64,000 nt of DNA from Thermoanaerobaculales bacterium (GTDB lineage Bacteria; Acidobacteriota; Thermoanaerobaculia; Thermoanaerobaculales; Sulfomarinibacteraceae), in NCBI GenBank assembly GCA_035358815.1, contig DAOPQC010000001.1:468820-532819 (forward strand), read 5' to 3'. Position 1 is the stretch's first letter, and the number at the start of each line of letters is the position of its first letter. This document shows positions 1 to 7,899 of this stretch, piece after piece. Below the pieces are notes generated by a model. The model was not told the origin of the DNA. It ran no database searches and saw only the letters and a program-made list of their open reading frames with translations. The translations under genes were made by a program, and so were the position numbers.

Positions 1-455
1 GACAGCGCCTTGGCGCGGGATCGGAAAGCAACCGCTGTTTCCACTTTCCAGGGCCCGGCTTCGCCCTGCGGGCTATGCCGTGGCAAGCGTAGTGGAGGTG
101 GTCGGAGGGTGGGGGACGAAGCCCGGTCCTGCCAGGGCAGAGTCGCGGTGGCTGGTTGGTGGGGGACGAAGCCCGGCTTCGCCCTGCGGGCTACGCCGTG
201 GCAGGCTTCGTCCGAAACCGCGTTATTCAGAAGCCTGGCTTGCCAGGGCGTAGTACGAAACGCAGTTTCGGACGAAGCCTGGTGGAGCCGAAGGGGTCGA
301 CCACGCCGAAGGGAGGGCCTTGCGGCTGTTGCCGAGGGGGTCGTCGCGAGGGCGGGTGGACGGCTTACAGCCGCGCCCTCATCTCGGCGGGGCGCCGCGC
401 GCGCAGCGCGCGAGCAACCCGAGGAGTGAGATCCGACGCCGCGACACCGGAGACG
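1..455. repeat. Gene-free spacer made of degenerate short repeats
   Basis: No convincing gene is seen here; open frames are Arg/Gly-rich and unlike any family I know. A 36-base unit occurs at 53-88 and 171-206 with two differences. A 19-base unit occurs at 108-126 and 158-176. Further partial copies (CGAAGCCTGG-like) lie at about 230-285. The units contain small palindromes of the form GAAGCC...GGCTTC. They look like decayed dispersed intergenic repeats. Confidence 0.6.
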
Positions 456-460
456 AGAAA

Positions 461-480
461 AGCCGCCCCGAAGGGCGGCG
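461..480 (-). terminator. Intrinsic terminator of the tRNA-Ala gene
   Basis: Read on the minus strand, a 7-bp stem GCCGCCC/GGGCGGC closes a TTCG tetraloop and is followed by TTTTCTC. It lies 13 nt beyond the tRNA 3' end, so it fits a factor-independent terminator for a single-gene tRNA transcript. Confidence 0.85.
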
Positions 481-492
481 AATTCGAGTCGA

Positions 493-568
493 TGGTGGAG
501 CCGAGGAGGATCGAACTCCCGACCTCTAGAGTGCGATTCTAGCGCTCTCCCAGCTGAGCTACGGCCCC
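493..568 (-). tRNA. tRNA-Ala (anticodon CGC)
   Basis: The minus strand folds into a full 76-nt cloverleaf: 7-bp acceptor, 4-bp D stem, 5-bp anticodon stem, 5-bp T stem with a TTCGATC loop, and an encoded CCA end. The 7-base anticodon loop carries CGC at positions 34-36, reading Ala codon GCG. The G3:U70 wobble pair, the classical alanine identity element, and discriminator A73 are both present. A promoter and a terminator flank it, so it is probably a stand-alone transcript. Confidence 0.95.
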
Positions 569-582
569 ACTCTGGGAGGCGC

Positions 583-611
583 ATGCTAACCCGAACCGCC
601 GTTTCATGCAA
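583..611 (-). promoter_or_regulatory. Sigma70-type promoter of tRNA-Ala
   Basis: On the minus strand TTGCAT (606-611) and TAGCAT (583-588) are separated by exactly 17 nt. Transcription would start near 576, about 8 nt before the mature tRNA 5' end at 568. Confidence 0.65.
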
Positions 612-688
612 GCGAACGGCATCCGGTCGCGCTCCTGCGACGGACGCGATGGTGCCGGCGCCGGGCCGCCGGAGCCCCGTCGCAGCGC

Positions 689-895
689 TCAGGCCTCGAC
701 CTTGAACGCCACTTCGACCGTCGCCTGCCACTCGATGGCACCGTCGTGGATGCCGCCGCGCAGCTCCTTGACCTCGAACCAGGAGAGGCTCCGCAGGGTC
801 GAGGAGGCCTTGCGGACGGCGGCCTCGATGGCTGCCTCGTAGCTCGACTCTGAGCAACCGGTGACGGTGATCCTCTTGAAGACCTTCTCAGACAT
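689..895 (-). CDS. Dodecin family flavin-binding protein
   Basis: A 68-aa protein matching the size and pattern of dodecin. These small proteins assemble into dodecameric shells that bind and store flavin (FMN or riboflavin) in the cytoplasm. Seen: the N-terminal strand KVFKRITVTG, the helix SYEAAIEAAVRKASSTLRSL and the flavin-stacking tryptophan segment WFEVKELRG, then the C-terminal strand QATVEVAFKVEA. The ATG at 895 is chosen because GGGAG lies just upstream; an in-frame start at 922 would add nine unrelated residues. It lies near the riboflavin genes (988-3731), which fits flavin buffering, but it is separated by 92 nt and may be transcribed with them or alone. Confidence 0.9.
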   Translation of the reverse strand: MSEKVFKRITVTGCSESSYEAAIEAAVRKASSTLRSLSWFEVKELRGGIHDGAIEWQATVEVAFKVEA

Positions 896-987
896 GATCA
901 GCTCCCTTCGGCGCGGTCGCAACGGTCAGAACATCCTGTCGCCTCGTCGGCTTTCCTCCATCGGGCAGCGGAGCGGCGGCTGGGGCT

Positions 988-1980
988 TCATCGCGGGGCG
1001 CCCTCGGCGCCGTCACCGGACCACAGCTTCCAGGCGCTGTCCACCGGCTCGCCGCCGCGCCAGACGGCCCGGGTGAAGGACTCGACCCAGGAGTCGAAGC
1101 CCGGCACGATCCGGAGGTTGTCCTCGTCGGCCAGCGCCGCCGGGTCGTTGGGCAGGCGATCGAGGGCCGCCGCCGCGCGCCGCAGCCGCCAGCCCCACGA
1201 CGACTCCTCGTGCGACTGGTCCAGCCGGCGCGCCCACAGCCGCAGCATGGCCGCGGTCCGCACCGCTTCCGGGTTCTGGCCGCGCGGCACCATGCAGGGC
1301 AGGAAGGGGTCCATTCCGGCCCGGTGCAGGGCGACGCCGGCGAGCCGCTCCAGGGCGTGCAGGCCGCGGCCGACGTCGGCGTGGAACAGACAGTTCTCCA
1401 GGCGGTCCTCGAGACCGGTACCCTCGCTGCCGTCGAGGATGCGGTGGCGGTCCGTGGGCGTGAGCAGGAGCGGAGCGGCAATCGCGAAGCCGGCGCCCGA
1501 CTTCTTGAGCTGGGTTACCCGGCGCTCGACCTCGTCGGCGGCGCCCGGGAACGGGAACAGCCCGAGCACTGCGCCCCAGCGGAACCCCTGCCACTCCTGC
1601 GGCGTCCGCAGGCCATCGCTGAGCGGGAAGGGCAGCACCGGCAGCAGCGCGGTGATCCGCGCTTCGTGCGCGGGGCCCTGCAGGCCGAGCTCGGCGGGCG
1701 TGATCTCGGGATCGTCCAGCACCAGCAGCGCCGAGCTGCCCCGCTCGAGCAGGCGGAGCAGCACGTCGTCGCGCTCGCGGGCGACCCGCGCGAAGACGAT
1801 CGCCCGCACCGGGTCGCGCGGCACCGAGCCGTCCACCGGCAGGATGCGGCGCGGCGCATCCTCCCAGACCACCCCCATCCGGATCGGGTCGAGCGCGACC
1901 CTCGGTCCCGGCAGGAAGCCGGGCCGCACCAGGTGGGTGATCGGGATCAGGTCGGGGTAGGCGGGCTCGACCCTACGCAT
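988..1980 (-). CDS. Unrecognised 330-aa protein coupled to riboflavin synthase
   Basis: I do not recognise this family. The protein is soluble-looking, with no signal peptide or membrane segment. It is rich in Arg, Leu and Pro and has two conserved-looking blocks: a N-terminal half with alternating hydrophobic strands (ALLVLDDPEI, GFAIAAPLLL) and a C-terminal Trp-rich helical half. Its ATG overlaps the end of ribE by 8 nt, so it is almost certainly the third gene of the riboflavin operon and translated by coupling. That suggests a role linked to flavin or a neighbouring cofactor, but nothing in the sequence shows a catalytic motif. It is not ribBA or ribH by sequence. Confidence 0.75.
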   Translation of the reverse strand: MRRVEPAYPDLIPITHLVRPGFLPGPRVALDPIRMGVVWEDAPRRILPVDGSVPRDPVRAIVFARVARERDDVLLRLLERGSSALLVLDDPEITPAELGLQGPAHEARITALLPVLPFPLSDGLRTPQEWQGFRWGAVLGLFPFPGAADEVERRVTQLKKSGAGFAIAAPLLLTPTDRHRILDGSEGTGLEDRLENCLFHADVGRGLHALERLAGVALHRAGMDPFLPCMVPRGQNPEAVRTAAMLRLWARRLDQSHEESSWGWRLRRAAAALDRLPNDPAALADEDNLRIVPGFDSWVESFTRAVWRGGEPVDSAWKLWSGDGAEGAPR

Positions 1981-2614
1981 GGTCGGCCCCGGAGCCGAAC
2001 ATCTCCTCGAGTGCCGATCTCTCGCTGCCGCCGAGCCGGCGGGCGACGTACTTCGCGAGCACGTCGGTCTCGAGGTGGAGCCGCGCCCCGGCCCGGTGGC
2101 GCCGCAGCGTGGTCGCCTGCAGCGTGGCGGGGATGAGCGCCACCTCGAACCAGTCCTCGCCGACCGCGGCGACCGTCAGCGACACGCCGTGGACGGCGAC
2201 GCTGCCCTTGGACGCCACCGCCCGGGAGAGCTCCGCCGGCAGCGACAGCCGCCAGCGCGAGAACCCGCCCTCGTCGTGGATCGAGAGGATCCTGGTCAGC
2301 CCGTCGACATGGCCCTGGACGAGGTGACCGCCGATCCGGTCGCCGAGCCTGAGCGCGCGCTCGAGGTTGACCTCGCCGCCAGGGCGGATCTCGCCGAGCA
2401 GGGTGCGACGGAGGGTCTCCGGCGACAGCTCGGCGGAGAAGCCGTCCGCCGCTGGTTCGATGACGGTCAGGCAGGCGCCGTCGACCGCGACGCTGTCGCC
2501 GGGCAGCGGCGGCTCCCCGTGCGGCCACCGCACCGCCAGCTCGAGCCTGGCGCCGGCCCCGGCCCGGCGGACCTGGCCAACGCGGCCGATCGCCTCAACC
2601 AGACCCGTGAACAT
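1973..2614 (-). CDS. ribE: Riboflavin synthase, alpha subunit type
   Basis: It catalyses the dismutation of two 6,7-dimethyl-8-ribityllumazines to riboflavin and a pyrimidinedione, the last step of riboflavin synthesis. The 213-aa length is normal. The protein opens with the family signature MFTGLVEAIGRV and contains two tandem lumazine-binding beta-barrel halves (about 1-97 and 98-195); the second opens near HLVQGHVDGL. The ATG at 2614 is preferred over 2677 because it gives that exact N-terminus and has GGAGG just upstream. It overlaps the 3' end of ribD by 20 nt and the next gene by 8 nt, so the three genes form a coupled operon. No FMN riboswitch was seen upstream of the operon. Confidence 0.95.
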   Translation of the reverse strand: MFTGLVEAIGRVGQVRRAGAGARLELAVRWPHGEPPLPGDSVAVDGACLTVIEPAADGFSAELSPETLRRTLLGEIRPGGEVNLERALRLGDRIGGHLVQGHVDGLTRILSIHDEGGFSRWRLSLPAELSRAVASKGSVAVHGVSLTVAAVGEDWFEVALIPATLQATTLRRHRAGARLHLETDVLAKYVARRLGGSERSALEEMFGSGADHA

Positions 2615-3731
2615 CCTCATCCTCCGGACGCACGGCGCGCAGCTCGAGATCGTCGCCGTGGCGTGCGATGCCCGCAAAGCGCAGCCGGCTCGCCAGCTCG
2701 AGGTCGGCGACCCCGCGGCCCCCGACGGCGCTCGGGCCGCTGCCGCCGATCAGCAGCGGCGCAACGAAGAACACCGCTTCGTCGACCAGCCCGGCGTCGG
2801 CGAACGAGCCGTGGACCGCCGACCCGCCCTCGACCAGGAGGGCGGCAACGTCGCGCCGCGCGAGCTGCTCGAGGAGCTGGTGCAGCTCGACCCGGCCGTC
2901 ATCTGCGGCCGCGACCTCGATCAGCTGCACTCCGGCCGCCTCGAGCCGGCGTCGCTCGGCGGGCGCCGCCTCGGGGGTGTGCGCGATCAACGTCTGCTCG
3001 GGGCTCGACCGGACGACCTGCGCGGCGGTCGGAGTCCGCAGGCCGGAGTCGAGCACGACCCGAGTCCAGGTGTCGCCCGGGTTGAGCCCGAGCCGCCGGG
3101 TGAGCAGCGGGTCGTCGGCGAGGACGGTGCCGACCCCGACCACGACGGCGTCGTGCTCCTCACGGAGCTCGAGGCTGCGGCGGCGCGCCGCCTCGCCGGT
3201 GATCCACTTCGACTGGCCGGTGCGGGTGGCGATCCGGCCGTCGAGCGACACCGCGGCCTTGAGCGTCACCCAGGGCCGGCGCTCCTGCACCCAGGTCAGC
3301 CAGCGACGGTTGAGGGCGCGCGCCCGGTCGCTGTCACCGCCGACCCCGGCATCGACGCCCTCGGCGCGGAGCCGGTCGAGGCCGCCGCCGGCGTGCGGGT
3401 TCGGCTCCCGCATGGCGGCGACGACCCGGCGGATGCCCGCCGAGAGGATGGCATCGACGCAGGGCGGCGTTCGGCCGTGGTGGGCGCACGGCTCGAGGGT
3501 GACGAACAGGCTGCCGCCTCGGGCCCGCTCGCCGGCCTCGCGCAGCGCGACGACCTCGGCGTGCGGGCCACCGCAGCGGGCGTGGTAGCCCTCGCCGACG
3601 AGGCGCCCATCCGGGTCGACCACCACCGCCCCGACCATCGGGTTGGGGGAGGCGCCGAAGCGGCCACGCGCCGCCAGCTCGAGAGCGCGGCGCATCCAGC
3701 GGGCGTCGGCGTCACGATTGTCGCCAGCCAT
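2595..3731 (-). CDS. ribD: Bifunctional RibD: pyrimidine deaminase / reductase
   Basis: A 378-aa fusion performing the second and third steps of riboflavin synthesis from GTP. The N-terminal deaminase (about 1-145) shows the zinc ligands: HAE at residues 58-60 and PCAHHGRTPPC near 81-91. The C-terminal reductase (about 155-370) has the NADPH-binding pattern ending in LLVEGGSAVHGSF. The ATG at 3731 sits behind only a weak purine stretch. It lies 185 nt downstream of ftsY on the same strand and overlaps ribE. Other rib genes (ribBA, ribH) are not in the window. Confidence 0.95.
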   Translation of the reverse strand: MAGDNRDADARWMRRALELAARGRFGASPNPMVGAVVVDPDGRLVGEGYHARCGGPHAEVVALREAGERARGGSLFVTLEPCAHHGRTPPCVDAILSAGIRRVVAAMREPNPHAGGGLDRLRAEGVDAGVGGDSDRARALNRRWLTWVQERRPWVTLKAAVSLDGRIATRTGQSKWITGEAARRRSLELREEHDAVVVGVGTVLADDPLLTRRLGLNPGDTWTRVVLDSGLRTPTAAQVVRSSPEQTLIAHTPEAAPAERRRLEAAGVQLIEVAAADDGRVELHQLLEQLARRDVAALLVEGGSAVHGSFADAGLVDEAVFFVAPLLIGGSGPSAVGGRGVADLELASRLRFAGIARHGDDLELRAVRPEDEDVHGSG

Positions 3732-3916
3732 CGTCCCGCCGCCGCACCGGCACGCGCGAGCGCGCCGGTCCCCGATCTCCGGTCCGGTGAAGGTTGTGCG
3801 AGCGTCGGATGGCCCGCCCGGTCGAGCCCACCTCTCGCGCGTGATGTCCCGGCGCCACCATCGTGTGCTTCTCTTCCGGTCTCAGCAGGAGCTGCCCAGC
3901 GAGCCGAACAATGCTA

Positions 3917-4849
3917 TCACCGCTCGATGTCGAGGAGCGAGTCGACGAACTCCTCCGCGTCGAAGGGCAGCAGGTCGTCGATCGCCTCGCCGACGCCGAC
4001 CCAGCGAACCGGCAGCTTGAGGGTGTCCGCGATGGCCAGCACGACGCCCCCCTTTGCGGTCCCGTCGAGCTTGGTGAGCACCACCCCGTTGACGCCGGCC
4101 GTGGCCCCGAATCGCTGCGCCTGCTCGATGCCGTTGGACCCGGTGGTGGCATCCAGGACCAGCAGCACCTCGTGTGGTGCGCCTGCGACCTCGCGCTCCG
4201 CCACCTTGCACACCTTCTCGAGCTCCTTCATCAGGTTGGACCGGGTGTGAAGGCGGCCGGCGGTGTCAACGATGACCTCGTCGAACCCTCGTGAACGGGC
4301 CGCCGCAATCGCGTCGAAGACCACCGCGGCGGGGTCGGCGCCCTCGCGCTGGTGCACCACCGGGGCCGGCACCCGCTCCCCCCACACCTTCAGCTGATCG
4401 ACCGCCGCGGCGCGGAAGGTGTCGGCCGCCGCCAGCACCACCCGAGCTCCGGCCTCCTGGCGCCGCCTGGCGAGCTTGGCGACGGTGGTGGTCTTGCCGG
4501 TGCCGTTGACGCCCACCACCAGCGTGACCTTGGGCGCGGCCGGGTGGTCCGGCACGATCGCGGCCTCCTCGGCAGCGCGCAGCAGCGCGAGCAGGCGCTC
4601 GCGGACGGCAGGCCGCAGCTCCTCGGCAGTGGTGATCTGGCTTCTGCGCACGCGCTCGCGAAGGCCGTCGGCCAGCCTGGTCGCGAGGGCGACGCCGGCG
4701 TCCGCGGCGATCAGCCCCTCCTCGAGCCGGTCGAGGTGGACGGCCTCCACCGGCCCGGTCCTCTTGAACGCGTCTCCCACCCGCTCGAGGAACTCGGTGT
4801 GGGTCATGAACAGGCCGCGCTTCAGCTTCTTGAGGAACGTGCTTGCCAT
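3917..4849 (-). CDS. ftsY: Signal recognition particle receptor FtsY
   Basis: This SRP-family GTPase docks the SRP-ribosome complex at the inner membrane. The 310-aa NG-domain protein has an N domain (about 1-100), P-loop GVNGTGKTTT, and G-motifs DTAGRL and TKLDGTAKGG. It has no acidic A domain before the N domain, giving a short FtsY. The ATG at 4849 begins MASTFLKKLKRGL, a basic amphipathic helix typical of the membrane-targeting end; longer in-frame extensions overlap the upstream gene with no family similarity. Its partner Ffh is encoded 56 kb away at 60819-62153. It is the last gene of a block with HD-GYP, TPR and roadblock genes, 31 nt after the roadblock gene. Confidence 0.95.
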   Translation of the reverse strand: MASTFLKKLKRGLFMTHTEFLERVGDAFKRTGPVEAVHLDRLEEGLIAADAGVALATRLADGLRERVRRSQITTAEELRPAVRERLLALLRAAEEAAIVPDHPAAPKVTLVVGVNGTGKTTTVAKLARRRQEAGARVVLAAADTFRAAAVDQLKVWGERVPAPVVHQREGADPAAVVFDAIAAARSRGFDEVIVDTAGRLHTRSNLMKELEKVCKVAEREVAGAPHEVLLVLDATTGSNGIEQAQRFGATAGVNGVVLTKLDGTAKGGVVLAIADTLKLPVRWVGVGEAIDDLLPFDAEEFVDSLLDIER

Positions 4850-4880
4850 TGCGCCCCCGCGCGGCGATCGGTGCTGCGGC

Positions 4881-5243
4881 TCAGATCTCCCCGGCGATCG
4901 CCGCCGCGGCGCGCCGGAGGTGGAAACGGGCGAGGCCCAGCGATGCCGAGCGCCGCGCCACGAGCACGACATGGTAGCCGTGGGGCAGGAGCTGAGTCAA
5001 CGTGATGAGCCGGCTGCCGACGAGCTCGTACGCGCACAGGGCGCCGCCCCCATGGGCCACCGTCAGCCGCGCGAGCTGGCGCCGGATCGCAGCCTGGCAG
5101 GCCCCCTCCACCCGGAGCTCGAAAGGCGGGCCGTCGTGATCGCTGACCCACTCGACCGCCTCGCCCTCGCCGTCGACGAACACCGCGCCCAGGGCATCGG
5201 GAACGTCCACCAGCAGATTGGCCAGAATGTAGTGGAACGGCAT
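4881..5243 (-). CDS. Roadblock/LC7-like (MglB-type) small protein
   Basis: A 120-aa protein whose pattern resembles the roadblock/LC7 fold. Such proteins bind or regulate small Ras-like GTPases (MglB/MglA), often in cell polarity and motility. Seen: an N-terminal helix, a strand pair DALGAVFVDGEGEAVEWV, a central helix, and the closing strands ALCAYELVGSRLITLTQLL and YHVVLVARR. It has no signal peptide or membrane helix. Its ATG shares one base with the stop codon of the TPR lipoprotein gene (TGATG), so translation is coupled. No MglA-like GTPase is in the window; the downstream gene is the GTPase ftsY, though a direct interaction is only speculation. Confidence 0.7.
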   Translation of the reverse strand: MPFHYILANLLVDVPDALGAVFVDGEGEAVEWVSDHDGPPFELRVEGACQAAIRRQLARLTVAHGGGALCAYELVGSRLITLTQLLPHGYHVVLVARRSASLGLARFHLRRAAAAIAGEI

Positions 5244-6049
5244 CACGGGGCTTCGAGAAGCGCAGCCGCCTGCCGGGCGCGTTCGGAGCCCGGCTCCTTC
5301 GCGATCACCTTCTCCAGGTACGGTCTGGCCTCTTCGATCCGTCCCAGATCCGCCAGCATCCTGCCGAGCGCGAAGGCCGCCTCCGGGCGGTCCGGGAAGC
5401 GCAGCTCGGCCTCCTCGAGGAGCTCGACCGCCTCGGCATCGCGACCCTGCTGCCGGAACACCTCGGCGAGCCGGATGTAGGCCTCGAACACCGGGAACGG
5501 CGCGGTCACCGCCTTGCGGAGGTTCTCCTCGGCGGCTCCCAGCTGGCCCTGCTGGGAGTAGGCCGCGCCGAGGTTGTAGTAGACCTGGTAGCGGTGCGGG
5601 TAGGTCGAGTCGCCGAGCACAGCCAGGAAGTCGACCTCGGCGAGCCGGAGCTGGCCGAGCGCGAGGTAGGTGGTCCCCCGATTGTTGCGGGCGTCGGTGA
5701 ACGAGGGCGCGAGGTCGAGCGCGGTGTTGAACGAGGACAGGGCCTTGTCGTACTGCCTCAGCTGCAGGTGGCACAGCCCGAGCATGTTGTGGACGACGGG
5801 GTTGCCCGGTGCGACCCGGTTCGCCTCCAGGAACTTCTCGATGGCCTGCTGATACTGCTCCTGCTGCACCAGCACCGAGCCCTGCCGCATCAGGGTCAGT
5901 GACGCCAGCGGGTCGTTCTCCGCGGCCTGCTGCTGCTTCTTCGTGGGGCCGTCGGCGGCGCCCTGGGTGCCCGGAGCGGAGGCGGTCGAGGAGCAACCGA
6001 GGAGGGCGGCCGACGCGAGCAGCAACGAGCACCCGATCCAGCGCATCAT
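5243..6049 (-). CDS. TPR lipoprotein, PilW/PilF-like
   Basis: A 268-aa lipoprotein: signal peptide with lipobox ALLGC (Cys 19), a short Ser/Ala/Gln-rich linker, then about five to six tetratricopeptide repeats from residue 50 to the end, for example GNPVVHNMLGLCHLQLRQYD. The pattern fits PilW/PilF-type pilotins that help assemble outer-membrane secretin rings of type IV pili, or a general TPR lipoprotein. AGGAGG lies 5 nt before the start, inside the end of the HD-GYP gene, and the ATGA junction overlaps by 4 nt. There is a second in-frame ATG one codon on. No pilin or secretin gene is in the window. Confidence 0.8.
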   Translation of the reverse strand: MMRWIGCSLLLASAALLGCSSTASAPGTQGAADGPTKKQQQAAENDPLASLTLMRQGSVLVQQEQYQQAIEKFLEANRVAPGNPVVHNMLGLCHLQLRQYDKALSSFNTALDLAPSFTDARNNRGTTYLALGQLRLAEVDFLAVLGDSTYPHRYQVYYNLGAAYSQQGQLGAAEENLRKAVTAPFPVFEAYIRLAEVFRQQGRDAEAVELLEEAELRFPDRPEAAFALGRMLADLGRIEEARPYLEKVIAKEPGSERARQAAALLEAP

Positions 6050-7779
6050 GAAACCTCCTGTTGGGCATCGGAACCCAGGGCAGACGACGGCGGGGTGACG
6101 TCGCCGGCCGCGACGGCCGCCAGCAGGGCGTCGACGACCTTGGGGTCGAACCGCGATCCCGACATCGCTCGCAGGCTGCCGAGCACGAAGTCGAGGGTCT
6201 TCGCCGCCTGGTAGGGACGATTCGTGGTCATCGCGTCGAAGGTGTCTGCGACCCCGATGATCCTGGCGACAAGGGGGATGTCCTCACCGACAAGCTTGTC
6301 CGGGTAGCCGCTGCCCTCCCACGTCTCGTGGTGGTTGCGGATGCCCGGGATGATGTCCTTCAGCATGCGGATCGGCTCCATGATCTGGGCGCCGATCGCG
6401 GTGTGCTGCCGCATCACCGCATACTCCTCCTCGGTGAGCCCGCCGGGCTTGTTGAGGATGCCGTCGCGGATGCCGAGCTTGCCGACGTCGTGGAGGATGG
6501 CGGCGGTCCGCACCCGGAAGACCTCGTCCTGGGACAGCCCGAGGTGGCGGGCGATCGCCATCGAGTACGAGCTGACACGCTCGGAGTGGCCACGGGTGTA
6601 GGGGTCCTTGGCGTCGATGGCTGCCGCCAGGGTCCGGATGGTCTCGAGGAACAGCTCCTGGTTCTGGCGCAGCGCCTGCTTCAGCCGCCGGACCAGAGCC
6701 TCGATGCTGCTGGCCATGTGATTGAAGTTGCCCGCCAGCCGGGCCAGCTCGTCCGCGCCCTTGACGTCGGCGCGGACCGCGAAGTTCCCCTCGGCGATCT
6801 CCGAGGAGACGCCGGTGAGGCTCTGCAGGGGGACGATGAGCCGCCGGCTGAGCACGAAGCCGAGGACGAGAGCCACCAAGGCGGCGAGGGCGCTGACCAC
6901 GAGGGTCCGCAGCTGGGCCACCCGGACCGGCGCGTACGCCTCCTCGGTCGGCCGTTCGATCAGCAGCCCCCAGCCGGCGCCGGTGACGGGAGCCACCGCG
7001 CCGAGGGCCTCGCGAGCGACCGACGGCACCGGGTGCCGGTAGGTGCTGGTGAGGTGCATCGGGCGCCGCAGCAGGTCGCGCACCAGCGGCGACGCCGTGA
7101 GGTCGAGGCCGCGCAGGCTGGGGTGGGACGAGACGAGAACCTTGCCGTGCCCGTCGAGCAGGGACACGATGAACCCGGCGTGCGCGTTCTCGTCGAAGCG
7201 GCGCTCAAGAGCGGCCAGGTCGAGGATCCCGGTCAGGCTTCCCCAGACGACGCCGTCCGCGGAGCGCAGCGGGAACGCATAGATCGCCTTCGTCGCCTCG
7301 CCGCCGGGCAGGCCGGTCATCAGGCGTTCCACCGGCTCGCCGGCGATCGCCACCTCGTGCGCGTCGGCCACCGCATCGCTGAGGATCTGCTCGATCTCCG
7401 CGGCCATCGACGGGCTGCGGACGAACGTGCCTTCGCCGCGCTCGTCGAGGATCTGCAGGTAGACGAAGGCGCGGTCCGGCTCCCCGGCGACGTCCTGCAG
7501 CAGCTGCTCGAAGCCGGAGACCTCGATGGCGCCTCCGGCCTCGAGGCCGCGTACCGTGCTCTTGAGCTGGATGCGGTGGCCGTCGACGAACTCGGAGACC
7601 TCACCGGCGAGGCCTCGCGCCTCGAGGCTGAGGAAGCGCTTCTCGACGAAGGTCAGGTGCTCGCGGTTGTACGACGCGAGCAGCCATCCTACCAGGGTGA
7701 CGGGGACCACTGTGACGAGGACGAGGGTCGCCGCGATGGGGTAGGTGAGAGACGATCGAAGGCGCGACAGAAGTCCCAT
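6046..7779 (-). CDS. Membrane HD-GYP phosphodiesterase with Cache-like sensor and HAMP
   Basis: A 577-aa inner-membrane sensor-effector. Order: membrane helix (about 13-34), periplasmic ligand-sensing region of about 240 residues resembling a double Cache domain, a second helix (VVSALAALVALVLGFVLS), HAMP linker, and a C-terminal HD-GYP domain. The catalytic HD pair is at residues 430-431 (ILHDVGKLGI) and the GYP motif at about 491-493 (EGSGYPDKL), so c-di-GMP hydrolysis is likely. The ATG at 7779 is chosen because it starts just before the first helix; the longer upstream frame lies opposite the polX gene and is spurious. A -10-like TATAGT (7793-7798) precedes the start by 13 nt and no Shine-Dalgarno is seen. 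It leads a coupled four-gene set ending with ftsY. Confidence 0.92.
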   Translation of the reverse strand: MGLLSRLRSSLTYPIAATLVLVTVVPVTLVGWLLASYNREHLTFVEKRFLSLEARGLAGEVSEFVDGHRIQLKSTVRGLEAGGAIEVSGFEQLLQDVAGEPDRAFVYLQILDERGEGTFVRSPSMAAEIEQILSDAVADAHEVAIAGEPVERLMTGLPGGEATKAIYAFPLRSADGVVWGSLTGILDLAALERRFDENAHAGFIVSLLDGHGKVLVSSHPSLRGLDLTASPLVRDLLRRPMHLTSTYRHPVPSVAREALGAVAPVTGAGWGLLIERPTEEAYAPVRVAQLRTLVVSALAALVALVLGFVLSRRLIVPLQSLTGVSSEIAEGNFAVRADVKGADELARLAGNFNHMASSIEALVRRLKQALRQNQELFLETIRTLAAAIDAKDPYTRGHSERVSSYSMAIARHLGLSQDEVFRVRTAAILHDVGKLGIRDGILNKPGGLTEEEYAVMRQHTAIGAQIMEPIRMLKDIIPGIRNHHETWEGSGYPDKLVGEDIPLVARIIGVADTFDAMTTNRPYQAAKTLDFVLGSLRAMSGSRFDPKVVDALLAAVAAGDVTPPSSALGSDAQQEVS

Positions 7780-7899
7780 GTGGACCGTGAAAACTATATC
7801 ATGGGCGTGGTTTCGGCCTGGTGCGCGGCGACACCCTGTTGGCCCGCGCCCCGGAGCCGGTGACCGTCCCGAGCTCCCGGCCGGGCGAGGAGACGACTG
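7780..7899. promoter_or_regulatory. Divergent promoter region HD-GYP / polX
   Basis: A 120-bp divergent spacer. The only AT-rich patch (7790-7801) holds TATAGT on the minus strand, 13 nt before the HD-GYP ATG. For polX the start GTG at 7900 is preceded by GAGGAG; no clear plus-strand -35/-10 pair was found. Confidence 0.45.

Noticed and set aside
3732..3916. FMN riboswitch before ribD
   Set aside because: I looked for the conserved FMN-element boxes in this 185-bp spacer and did not find them; only GC-rich palindromes are present.
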